Made by a program: the position numbers and the translations under genes
Notes under the pieces: model-generated
Database searches by the model: none
What the model was told of the DNA's origin: nothing
Seen by the model: the letters and a program-made list of their open reading frames with translations, nothing else
Assembly: GCA_025964405.1 (NCBI GenBank)
Contig: JAOPYW010000158.1
Location: 1-8,684, forward strand
DNA from: Thermoleophilia bacterium
GTDB lineage: Bacteria > Actinomycetota > Thermoleophilia > Gaiellales > SKUG01
Length of the DNA stretch: 8,684 bases
Reading direction: 5' to 3'
Part shown: one piece after another, positions 1 through 5,834 of the stretch
Layout: each line of letters starts with the position of its first letter
How positions within the stretch are numbered: the stretch's first letter is position 1

Positions 1-2
1 AG

Positions 3-602
3 CCCGTCGCCCAGCCCGCGCAGCCCGGGCTCGCGCTCGCGGTCGGCGGCGGCGCCACGATCGGCGCATCGACGAACAGCATCATCGGCGGGGGGAGCAT
101 CGGCGACCTCGGCCAGCAGGCCGTGAACACCGCGCTCGGCGCGACCGGCGTCTCGACCATCGGTGGCGCTGCGACCATCGGCGGCAGCGCGGCCAGCTAT
201 GGCTGGGAGGTCGTGAACCCGACCGTCGGACCCCAGGCCGCGGCGGCGCCCGCAGCGGCGGGTGTGGCTGGCGGTGGCGCAACTGCCGCGCCCGGCTCCC
301 CGACCGTGGAACCCGATGCGCCCGTGGGCACGCAGGTCGACATGCGACGTGTCGCAGGAACGCCGGCCGCCGGCGGCGTGATCCAGACCATCCTCTCGAC
401 GGTCTCGGTGTCGGCTATGCCGGCGATGACCGAGGGCACGTGGCTGACGCTGAGCGACGAGAACGGCGCCCAGATGCAGGTGCACGCGCACGGCAAGTGG
501 GCGACCGCGACCAACGCGCAGATCATCGCGGGCATCCAGGCGCGACAGGTCGGCGTGCACCTCCACGCCGACGGCACGGTGCACCTGCACGACCCGATGT
601 AG
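3..602 (+). CDS. Partial Ala/Gly-rich protein with His-rich C-terminus, function unknown (5' end outside window)
   Basis: The frame is open from the first bases of the window to the TAG at 600-602, giving 199 visible residues. The GTG at 123 lies inside this open frame, so the true start is probably upstream. The visible N-terminal part is glycine/alanine-rich with loosely repeated GGxATIGxS-like units (around 48-80 and 162-200), then a low-complexity Ala/Pro/Gly linker (about 230-330). The C-terminal ~90 residues look folded. They end with three H-x-H motifs: VHAH (480-491), VHLH (555-566) and VHLH (579-590). These could bind metal or simply be alternating strand residues. No transmembrane helix or catalytic motif is evident. 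I do not recognise the family. The long opposite-strand frame (197-577) is Pro/Ala/Cys-rich and looks like a shadow, so I favour the plus strand. Confidence 0.6.
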   Translation, partial: PVAQPAQPGLALAVGGGATIGASTNSIIGGGSIGDLGQQAVNTALGATGVSTIGGAATIGGSAASYGWEVVNPTVGPQAAAAPAAAGVAGGGATAAPGSPTVEPDAPVGTQVDMRRVAGTPAAGGVIQTILSTVSVSAMPAMTEGTWLTLSDENGAQMQVHAHGKWATATNAQIIAGIQARQVGVHLHADGTVHLHDPM

Positions 603-634
603 TCGCAGGGTGGGTGCGAGGCGCGGTGGTGCCG

Positions 635-656
635 GGCTTCACGTGAGGCTCACGCG
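635..656 (+). promoter_or_regulatory. Candidate Pho-box-like direct repeat upstream of the two-component operon
   Basis: Two adjacent 11-bp units, GGCTTCACGTG (635-645) and AGGCTCACGCG (646-656), match at 7 of 11 positions and both contain TCACG with an 11-bp period. PhoB/PhoP-type OmpR-family regulators bind direct repeats with this period, and actinobacterial PHO boxes centre on GTTCAC-like cores. The site ends 19 bp before the candidate -10, the usual place for an activator that substitutes for a poor -35. Autoregulation by the regulator encoded just downstream is inferred from position and spacing only. Confidence 0.4.
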
Positions 657-675
657 GGAGGCGTCGCGGCCGTGC

Positions 676-681
676 TAGCGT
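676..681 (+). promoter_or_regulatory. Candidate -10 hexamer giving a leaderless response-regulator mRNA
   Basis: TAGCGT fits the actinobacterial TANNNT -10 pattern. Seven bases separate it from the ATG at 689, so transcription would start at or within a base of the A of ATG. No Shine-Dalgarno-like purine run precedes the ATG, which agrees with leaderless translation. No TTGACA-like -35 is visible. Confidence 0.4.
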
Positions 682-688
682 TCGTTCC

Positions 689-1459
689 ATGTCGACTCCG
701 AGCAGCACTGCCGACCGCGACATCGTCGTGATCGAAGACGAGGAAGCGATTCGCGATGTCGTGGAGTACAACCTCCAGCGCGAGGGCTTCGAGGTGCGCA
801 CCGCGGGCGACGGACGCGCGGGCCTGCAGCTCGTGCGCGACCGCACGCCGAAGCTCGTCGTGCTCGACCTGATGCTGCCCGAGCTCGACGGCCTCGAGGT
901 CTGCCGCGCGCTGCGGGAGGATCCCGCCACGCGCCTCGTGCCCGTGATCATGCTCACCGCAAAGGGCGATGAGTCGGACATCGTGCTCGGTCTCGGCGTG
1001 GGCGCCGACGACTACGTGGTCAAGCCGTTCTCGCCGAAGGAACTCGTCGCGCGCGTGCGGGCGATCCTGCGTCGCAACGAACCCTGCGAGGGTGCGGGGT
1101 CGACCGAGGCGATCGATGCCGACCTCGAACGCGACCCCGACCGGCTGCGGGTCGAGCTGGGCGCCGTGAGCGTCGATCCCGATCGCCACGAGGTGCTCAT
1201 CGGAGGGGTCGAGGAGCGCTTCACGCGCACCGAACTGCGACTGCTCTACGTGCTCGTGCGCAAGCCAGGGCGCGTCTACACCCGCGAGCAGCTGGTGGAG
1301 CGCGTCATGGGCGAGAACGCGTGGATCACCGACCGCACGATCGACGTGCACGTGCGGGCGATCCGCCAGAAGCTCGGAGCGCACGCCGACCTGATCGAGA
1401 CGATCCGTGGCGTGGGGTACCGTTCGCGCGACATGGCGACGACGGCTCCCGATGCCTGA
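689..1459 (+). CDS. OmpR/PhoB-family response regulator (PhoB/RegX3-like)
   Basis: A 256-residue DNA-binding response regulator. The receiver domain (about 10-128) has the acidic pair E16/D17, phospho-acceptor D60 in VVLDLMLPELDG, T90 in MLTAKGD and K112 in VVKPFSP, so all signalling residues are intact. An acidic linker of about 20 residues follows. The winged-helix effector domain (about 150-247) has the family signatures FTRTELRLL, TREQLVERV, the recognition segment DRTIDVHVRAIRQKLG and the wing IRGVGYR. Length and motifs fit PhoB, PhoP and RegX3, which control phosphate or envelope stress genes. The partner kinase starts inside its last codons (ATG at 1452, stop at 1457-1459). A Pho-box-like repeat and leaderless-type promoter lie upstream. 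The exact regulon cannot be read from the sequence. Confidence 0.95.
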   Translation: MSTPSSTADRDIVVIEDEEAIRDVVEYNLQREGFEVRTAGDGRAGLQLVRDRTPKLVVLDLMLPELDGLEVCRALREDPATRLVPVIMLTAKGDESDIVLGLGVGADDYVVKPFSPKELVARVRAILRRNEPCEGAGSTEAIDADLERDPDRLRVELGAVSVDPDRHEVLIGGVEERFTRTELRLLYVLVRKPGRVYTREQLVERVMGENAWITDRTIDVHVRAIRQKLGAHADLIETIRGVGYRSRDMATTAPDA

Positions 1460-2660
1460 ATCCCGCGGCTGGTTCTGGTCGGGACGCGGCGGCGACGAGC
1501 GTCGCGCGCGTGAGCACTCGTGGACGCTCGAGCACCGCATCACGCTGCTCGAGCGCGAGCGCAAGGACCTGCGCCGCATCCTCGCCGCGCTGGGTGAGGG
1601 CGTGCTCGCCGTCGACAGCTCCGGCATCGTGCTGCACGCGAACCCGACTGCGATCGACCTGCTCGGGCTCGACGCCGATGCGGCGCTCGGCAGCCACCTC
1701 TTCGTGGCCGTGCCGCACCCCGACCTGTGTGACGCGCTCGAGGAAGTCATGCGCGGTGTCGAGCAGCGGGATGCGCGCGTGACGCGCGAACTCGTGGTGC
1801 CGGGCATCGACGGAGAGCGCATCCTCGTCGCGCAGGTGACCCCGCTCCGGGGCGCGCCGCGGGCGCAGGCCGACGCCGACGTGGCGGCGGAGGGAGCGGT
1901 CGCGGTCGTTCGCGACGTGACCGAGCTGCGCCGGCTCGAGGTCGCACGCCAGGAGTTCTTCGGCAACGTCAGCCACGAGCTCAAGACGCCGATCACGGCG
2001 ATTCGCGGGTCGCTCGAGACCATCGTCGACGATCCCGGGATGCCCGACGAGGTGCGCAGCCGGTTCCTCGACGGGGCCGTGCGCCACTCGGTGCGCCTCA
2101 ACACGCTCGTCAACGACCTGCTCGCGCTCGCGCGGCTCGAGGACGACCCGGGCGCCCTGCGTCGCGCGCCGCTCGACCTCGCGGGACTCGCGGGGGAGAT
2201 CGTGCAGGCGTCGGAGGGGGCCGCGGCCCGGCGCGCCGTGTCGGTCGGCCTCACGGTGGTCGGCGGTGGGCCCGGCGCCTTCGTGATCGGGGCCGACGAG
2301 GAGGCGATGCGCCAGGCCATCTCCAACCTCGTCTCCAACGCGATCGCCTACAGCGAGGCCGGCGACGCGGTCGACGTGCGACTCGAGCGTCGCGGGCAGC
2401 TCATCGAGGTCGAGGTGCGCGACGAGGGGAGCGGCATCCCACCGGAGGCGATCGAGCGCGTGTTCGAGCGGTTCTACCGGGTCGACGCCGCCCGATCGCG
2501 CGAGCTCGGCGGCACCGGCATCGGCCTCTCGATCGTCAAGCACGTGGCGCAGGCACACGGTGGCACGGTCGAAGTGACGAGCGAACTGGGGGTGGGGAGC
2601 TGGTTCCAGCTCCGTATCCCGGTTTCGCGACCGGCCGAGGTCGGTACACCTCCTGCGTGA
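1452..2660 (+). CDS. Soluble PAS-containing sensor histidine kinase (PhoR/SenX3-like)
   Basis: A 402-residue histidine kinase that should phosphorylate the adjacent regulator. After a charged N-terminal helix (about 12-45, heptad-like), a PAS domain spans about 42-157. HisKA follows with phospho-acceptor H175 in FFGNVSHELKTPI. The HATPase domain has N-box residues N292/N296 in SNLVSNAIAYS, the G1 box DEGSGIP (324-330), the F box FERFYR and the G2 box GGTGIGLS (353-360), so it looks fully active. The catalytic region closely resembles PhoR and SenX3. Unlike those proteins, I see no transmembrane segment, so it is probably cytosolic. The ATG at 1452 overlaps the regulator by 8 bp. An in-frame GTG at 1407 would add only 15 arginine-rich residues shadowing the regulator. 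The stop TGA shares a base with the clpS start. Confidence 0.93.
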   Translation: MPESRGWFWSGRGGDERRAREHSWTLEHRITLLERERKDLRRILAALGEGVLAVDSSGIVLHANPTAIDLLGLDADAALGSHLFVAVPHPDLCDALEEVMRGVEQRDARVTRELVVPGIDGERILVAQVTPLRGAPRAQADADVAAEGAVAVVRDVTELRRLEVARQEFFGNVSHELKTPITAIRGSLETIVDDPGMPDEVRSRFLDGAVRHSVRLNTLVNDLLALARLEDDPGALRRAPLDLAGLAGEIVQASEGAAARRAVSVGLTVVGGGPGAFVIGADEEAMRQAISNLVSNAIAYSEAGDAVDVRLERRGQLIEVEVRDEGSGIPPEAIERVFERFYRVDAARSRELGGTGIGLSIVKHVAQAHGGTVEVTSELGVGSWFQLRIPVSRPAEVGTPPA

Positions 2661-2965
2661 TGCGCGCCCAGGCCCCCGGAACCGACGTGATCGAACGTGA
2701 CCAGACCGCTGGTCCGGGCGCGGGCGTCGGCGGCGGTGCCCGCATCGTGGTACTCAACGATTCGCACAACACCTTCGAGGGCGTGGCCGGAGCGCTCGCC
2801 CGCGTGCTGCCCGGTGTGGATCGCGCGGCGGGCATGCAGCTCGCGACCGTCATCCACAACGCCGGTCGCGCCGTCGTCTGGGAGGGTGACATCGAGGTCG
2901 CGGAACTCTACTGGGAGCAGCTCGCGGGCGCCGGCCTCACGATGGCTCCCCTGGAACGCGGCTGA
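2660..2965 (+). CDS. clpS: ClpS-like ATP-dependent Clp protease adaptor
   Basis: A 101-residue protein. ClpS proteins bind N-degron substrates and hand them to ClpA/ClpC-ClpP. A flexible, Gly-rich N-terminal arm (1-27) of the sort that engages the Clp ATPase precedes the core IVVLNDSHNTFEGV (29-42). There N33 and D34 correspond to N-degron-binding residues. H66 in VIHNAGRAVV matches the conserved binding histidine of the E. coli protein, and the end MAPLER is typical. The loop reads NDSHNTF rather than the NDDYTPM of E. coli, so the second Asp is Ser and the proline is absent; NDxxNTF-type loops are known in other ClpS lineages. The ATG overlaps the kinase stop as TGATG, implying translational coupling. 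A GTG one codon upstream is an alternative start. Sitting in a two-component operon is unusual for clpS. Confidence 0.85.
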   Translation: MRAQAPGTDVIERDQTAGPGAGVGGGARIVVLNDSHNTFEGVAGALARVLPGVDRAAGMQLATVIHNAGRAVVWEGDIEVAELYWEQLAGAGLTMAPLERG

Positions 2966-2983
2966 CATGGCCCTCGAGACCGC

Positions 2984-4123
2984 GTGATCGACGTACTCCT
3001 CGTGCTGCTGCTGCTCGCCGCTGGGGCGTTCGGTTGGCACCTCGGTGGCACGTTCTCGCTGCTCGGGGTCGGGGTGTTCCTCGTCGGCGGCATCATCGCG
3101 GCAGCCGTGGCCGTTGCCATCGGGAGCCCGTTCCCCGCCTTCGTCTTCCTGCTCGGCGGGCTCATCGGCATCGTTCCGATCGCGCTGCGGGCCACCCGGA
3201 TCCACGAGTCGGTGCGCCACCACCTGCCCGAGCGGCTGGCCCTGCCGGACCGGGTGGTCGGGGTCGCGGTCAACCTCGGGCTCGCGCTGGTGTTCGCGTG
3301 GTACATCGCGGCGATCGCGTCGGTCGTGCCCGGCGAGACCAAGGGCCTGCAGGCGGTGCGCGCGGCAGCGCTCATGAACGCGATGGTCGAACGGGTTCCA
3401 CCGCAGGGCACGCTCGGCGCGTTGGTGCTGCGCTCGGGCTTCCTCCCGGCGATCAACGGACCGATCGTGATCGCCGAGGAGCCCCTCGACGCCTTCGCGC
3501 GGGCCCCGGCCGTGGTCGCCGCGCGCGCGAGCGTCGTGCAGGTGCGGGGCATCGCGTGCGACCAGCTCGTGACCGGCACCGGTTGGGTCGTCGGGCCCGG
3601 GCTGCTCATGACCAACGCGCACGTCGTCGCGGGTGAAGCCCAGACGGCGATCGCCGGGGGACCATCACTGCAGGGCGCCTACGCCACGGTCACGGCCTTC
3701 GATCCGGTCAACGACCTCGCCATCCTGTCGATCGACCGACAGCTCCCCCCGGCACTGGCGCTCGCGCCGATCGCACCGCACGGCACCCCGGCCGCGGTCA
3801 TCGGGTTCCCGTTCGGCAAGGAGCAGCGCGTCATCCCGGCGCGGATCGATCGGGTGGCCGACTTCGAGGCGGAGCCGATCACGGGTGGGCCGAGCCGACC
3901 CGCGCGGGTGCTCGCCTTCCGCGGCGACGTCGAACCGGGCAACTCGGGTGGGCCCGTGGTCGACCTGCAGGGACGCGTGCTCGGCATCGTCGTCGCGAAG
4001 GGGCTCGGCCAGCGCGTCGACGCGGGCTACGGTGTCTCGGCGAGCGACCTCGGCCCGATCATCGCCGAGGGCTCGAACCGGAGGGCCGTCTCGACGGGCG
4101 ACTGCATCGATCACGATGCGTAG
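2984..4123 (+). CDS. marP: MarP-like membrane-anchored trypsin-fold serine protease
   Basis: A 379-residue protein with four predicted N-terminal transmembrane helices (about 3-20, 25-46, 50-69, 91-115; CvpA-like) and an extracytoplasmic protease domain (about 178-365). The catalytic triad is visible: H213 in MTNAHVVAG, D244 in DPVNDLAIL and S321 in VEPGNSGGPVVD. The only two cysteines, C192 just before the domain's GTGWVV strand and C374 near the C-terminus, match the disulfide pair of Mycobacterium MarP (Rv3671c). That protease is needed for acid and oxidative stress survival and acts on cell-wall hydrolases. Triad spacing agrees with MarP. The GTG start lies 18 nt after clpS with only a weak GAG upstream, so translation may depend on the upstream gene. 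The substrate here is unknown. It is the last gene before a strong stem-loop. Confidence 0.9.
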   Translation: MIDVLLVLLLLAAGAFGWHLGGTFSLLGVGVFLVGGIIAAAVAVAIGSPFPAFVFLLGGLIGIVPIALRATRIHESVRHHLPERLALPDRVVGVAVNLGLALVFAWYIAAIASVVPGETKGLQAVRAAALMNAMVERVPPQGTLGALVLRSGFLPAINGPIVIAEEPLDAFARAPAVVAARASVVQVRGIACDQLVTGTGWVVGPGLLMTNAHVVAGEAQTAIAGGPSLQGAYATVTAFDPVNDLAILSIDRQLPPALALAPIAPHGTPAAVIGFPFGKEQRVIPARIDRVADFEAEPITGGPSRPARVLAFRGDVEPGNSGGPVVDLQGRVLGIVVAKGLGQRVDAGYGVSASDLGPIIAEGSNRRAVSTGDCIDHDA

Positions 4124-4124
4124 C

Positions 4125-4150
4125 CGAGCGGGCGAATACACGCCCGCTCG
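4125..4150. terminator. Perfect 10-bp stem-loop between convergent genes
   Basis: CGAGCGGGCG (4125-4134), loop AATACA, CGCCCGCTCG (4141-4150): a perfect inverted repeat starting 2 bases after the protease stop. There is no T-tract on either side, so a classic U-tailed intrinsic terminator is not shown. Stem-loops without a U-tail are common gene ends in high-GC actinobacteria. Being symmetric, it could serve both the plus-strand operon and the minus-strand gene ending at 4195. Confidence 0.6.
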
Positions 4151-4152
4151 AG

Positions 4153-4191
4153 CGAGCTGACGACCTCACGGTGCGGCCCGAGCTGACGACC
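4153..4191. repeat. 13-bp perfect direct repeat, 26-bp period
   Basis: CGAGCTGACGACC occurs at 4153-4165 and again at 4179-4191, separated by 13 bases. Both copies lie in the 71-bp gap between convergent stop codons, after the stem-loop. Neither is coding. The function is unknown; it may be a leftover of a short tandem duplication. Confidence 0.55.
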
Positions 4192-4194
4192 GGT

Positions 4195-4722
4195 TCAGGC
4201 GGCGACGCGGGGGCCCTGCTGGTCGTGTGCGAGCGAGAACGCGAGCGTCGTGAACAAGGCACCGACCGGCGCCATGAACATCGGGATCAACGAGTTGGTC
4301 CGCGCGCTCAGGGTGACACCGCCGGCGACGGCTGCCCCGGCGACTGCGCCGATCGCGCCGACGGCCCACGGGTTCGCGGCGACCGGGCGGTCGTCGAGGA
4401 TGGCCGACCCCTCGGCCATGGCCTTGCCCCCGATCATCAGCGCGCCGCCCACGGCTGCACTGCTGAGGGCGGCGCCCGCAGTCAGGAGCGCAGCCTTGGC
4501 GCCGGGTGACTTCACGGCGAACGAGGTCGCGGTGAGTGCGACGCCAGCCACGAGTGAAGCGCCAGCGGCGATCGGAGCGACCGCCCCTGAGCCGGGCTGC
4601 GGTGCGCCGGCCTCGGTGGGCTTCGCGCCATGGGCGTTGGCGAGTACCGACACCGCGGCCGCGCCGACGGCCATGCCGGGAATCCACGCGAGCCGCGCGA
4701 TGTTGGGTGAGAGAGCTGTCAT
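4195..4722 (-). CDS. Small multi-pass membrane protein, function unknown
   Basis: A 175-residue Ala/Gly-rich protein with about five hydrophobic segments (roughly 9-29, 46-68, 76-98, 117-139, 143-165), separated by a Pro/Gly-rich loop (31-46) and a short acidic loop with DDRP (110-113). Small-residue spacing in the helices (GAVAGAAVAGG and similar) suggests tight helix packing. I do not recognise a family, and there is no motif pointing to transport or catalysis. The ATG at 4722 is chosen because the open frame farther upstream (to 4791) adds only an Arg-rich leader. A weak GGACGGA lies 6 nt before the ATG. It is downstream of rocF on the same strand with a 117-bp gap, so it may have its own promoter. 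A long plus-strand frame over it (4250-4996) is compositionally a shadow. Confidence 0.65.
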   Translation of the reverse strand: MTALSPNIARLAWIPGMAVGAAAVSVLANAHGAKPTEAGAPQPGSGAVAPIAAGASLVAGVALTATSFAVKSPGAKAALLTAGAALSSAAVGGALMIGGKAMAEGSAILDDRPVAANPWAVGAIGAVAGAAVAGGVTLSARTNSLIPMFMAPVGALFTTLAFSLAHDQQGPRVAA

Positions 4723-4783
4723 GGTGCGTCCGTCCCGAAGAAATGTCCCGTCCGGGCATCGAGCCGCGCGCTCACGTCGTTTC

Positions 4784-4797
4784 GCCCGCAACCGGGC
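4784..4797 (-). terminator. Weak candidate stem-loop after rocF
   Basis: GCCCG, loop of 4, CGGGC forms a perfect 5-bp GC stem about 43 bases beyond the rocF stop, without a T-tract. It could end rocF transcription before the next minus-strand gene, but stems this short arise easily by chance in such GC-rich DNA. Confidence 0.2.
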
Positions 4798-4839
4798 CGG
4801 CCGACGATTGGCCCTTCCTGGCGTCGCACGCGATCGGCG

Positions 4840-5742
4840 TCAGGTGATCGACGCCCCGAACAGCGAGCAGATCAGGTCGGTGGCGGTCTCGGCGGTCTGG
4901 TTGCCGTTGTCGAGCACCGGGTTCACCTCGACGATGTCGACGCTCGACGGGTTCGCCGTGGAGAGGATCTCCAGGAGCGTGTGCGCCTCGCGGTAGTTGA
5001 GGCCGCCGCGTACGGGCGTTCCCACCCCCGGGGCGTCGAGCGGATCGAGCGCGTCGAGGTCGAGTGACACGTGCAGGAAGGGCGCGCCGGCCACGATCTC
5101 GAGCGCCTCCTCGGCGACCGAGGTGATGCCGCGGCGGTCGATCTCCTGCATCGAGAACACGCGCGGCGCGCCCTCGGTGCGCAGGAACGCCTTCTCCGGT
5201 GCGTCGAGGTCACGGGCGGCGATGATCACCGTCCTGGCGGGATCGAGCGAGCGCGTCGGCCAGTCGGCGGAATCGAAGCGCGGGTCGCCCTCGCACATGC
5301 CGAGGGCGATCGCGAGCGCCATCCCGTGCACGTTGCCACTCGCGGTGGTCTGCGGCGTGTTGAGGTCGCCGTGCGCATCGATCCAGATCGCGGCGCCGGG
5401 GGCGCCGGTCGCCTTCGCCATGCCGCGGAGGGACCCGACCGCCACCGAGTGGTCGCCGCCCAGCAGCACGGGCGTGCGCCCGCTCGTGAACGCGTCGGCG
5501 GTCATCTCGGCCGCAGCGTCGCAGGCCCGCAGGATCTCCTCGAGGTAGTGGGCGTCGGGCGTGCCGCTCTCGACCATGCCGCGGGTGTGCACGAGCACGT
5601 TGCCGAGCTCCTCGACGTCGACGCCGAGCCGCTCGAGCCGACCCGCCAGGTCGGTCAGGCGCAGGGCCGACGGCCCCATGTCGACGCCGCGGCGGTTGCC
5701 GCCGAGGTCCATGGGGAATCCGATGATGCCGACCTTGCTCAT
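4840..5742 (-). CDS. rocF: Arginase
   Basis: A 300-residue ureohydrolase that should hydrolyse L-arginine to ornithine and urea with a binuclear manganese centre in the cytoplasm. All metal ligands are visible: H98 in LGGDHS, D122, H124 and D126 in IDAHGDLN, and D228 and D230 in VSLDLDALDP. The substrate loop SGNVHGMA (135-142), the PGVGTPVRGGLNYRE segment and E272 in VEVNPVLD favour arginase over agmatinase or formimidoylglutamase. The length equals that of Bacillus-type arginases. The start ATG is supported by the SD sequence GAGAGGA five bases upstream. No other arginine-catabolism gene is present in the window. A candidate -10 and an inverted repeat precede it, and the upstream gap is shared with a divergent membrane-protein gene. 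Confidence 0.94.
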   Translation of the reverse strand: MSKVGIIGFPMDLGGNRRGVDMGPSALRLTDLAGRLERLGVDVEELGNVLVHTRGMVESGTPDAHYLEEILRACDAAAEMTADAFTSGRTPVLLGGDHSVAVGSLRGMAKATGAPGAAIWIDAHGDLNTPQTTASGNVHGMALAIALGMCEGDPRFDSADWPTRSLDPARTVIIAARDLDAPEKAFLRTEGAPRVFSMQEIDRRGITSVAEEALEIVAGAPFLHVSLDLDALDPLDAPGVGTPVRGGLNYREAHTLLEILSTANPSSVDIVEVNPVLDNGNQTAETATDLICSLFGASIT

Positions 5743-5747
5743 GTGCG

Positions 5748-5754
5748 TCCTCTC
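5748..5754 (-). promoter_or_regulatory. Shine-Dalgarno of rocF
   Basis: GAGAGGA on the minus strand, five bases before the ATG. It is the clearest ribosome binding site in the window and fixes the arginase start. Confidence 0.7.
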
Positions 5755-5759
5755 GTCAC

Positions 5760-5777
5760 GCCGCGAATCGCCGCGGC
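5760..5777. promoter_or_regulatory. Inverted repeat in the rocF leader (operator or 5' stem-loop)
   Basis: GCCGCG (5760-5765), six-base spacer, CGCGGC (5772-5777): perfect 6-bp arms. With the -10 at 5788-5783, transcription would begin at about 5776-5777, putting the hairpin at the extreme 5' end of the rocF mRNA and just ahead of its SD. It might be an operator covering +1 to +18 or an mRNA-stabilising stem. It does not resemble an AT-rich ARG box. Confidence 0.3.
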
Positions 5778-5782
5778 CCGCG

Positions 5783-5788
5783 AACCTA
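5783..5788 (-). promoter_or_regulatory. Candidate -10 of rocF
   Basis: On the minus strand TAGGTT fits TANNNT and would give a leader of about 34 bases containing the inverted repeat and the SD. No clear -35 is seen. Confidence 0.3.
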
Positions 5789-5822
5789 CAGGCCCGCCGC
5801 CTCGCGTGCGTGGGCAGCCTGC

Positions 5823-5828
5823 GAGAAT
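5823..5828 (+). promoter_or_regulatory. Candidate -10 of the 5835 membrane-protein gene
   Basis: GAGAAT lies six bases before the ATG at 5835 and no SD is visible. The geometry resembles that before the response regulator, so a leaderless transcript is possible. The hexamer is a weaker match (G instead of T at the first position). Confidence 0.25.
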
Positions 5829-5834
5829 GACGGC

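Noticed and set aside
123..125. GTG as the start of the first gene
   Set aside because: The frame is open upstream with the same Gly/Ala ATIG-type composition, so the gene is cut by the window edge.
650..2338. 562-codon open frame on the minus strand
   Set aside because: Opposite the response regulator and kinase, Arg/Ser/Pro-rich with no domain; GC-rich codon bias keeps the antisense frame open.
1326..2558. 410-codon minus-strand frame
   Set aside because: Antisense shadow of the histidine kinase, whose H, N, G1 and G2 boxes are intact on the plus strand.
2474..3622. 382-codon minus-strand frame
   Set aside because: Rich in Arg, Asp, Glu and His with no fold; antisense to clpS and the protease, which have clear motifs.
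4250..4996. 248-codon plus-strand frame
   Set aside because: Overlaps the well-supported arginase and the membrane-protein gene; Ala/Pro/Arg composition typical of a shadow.
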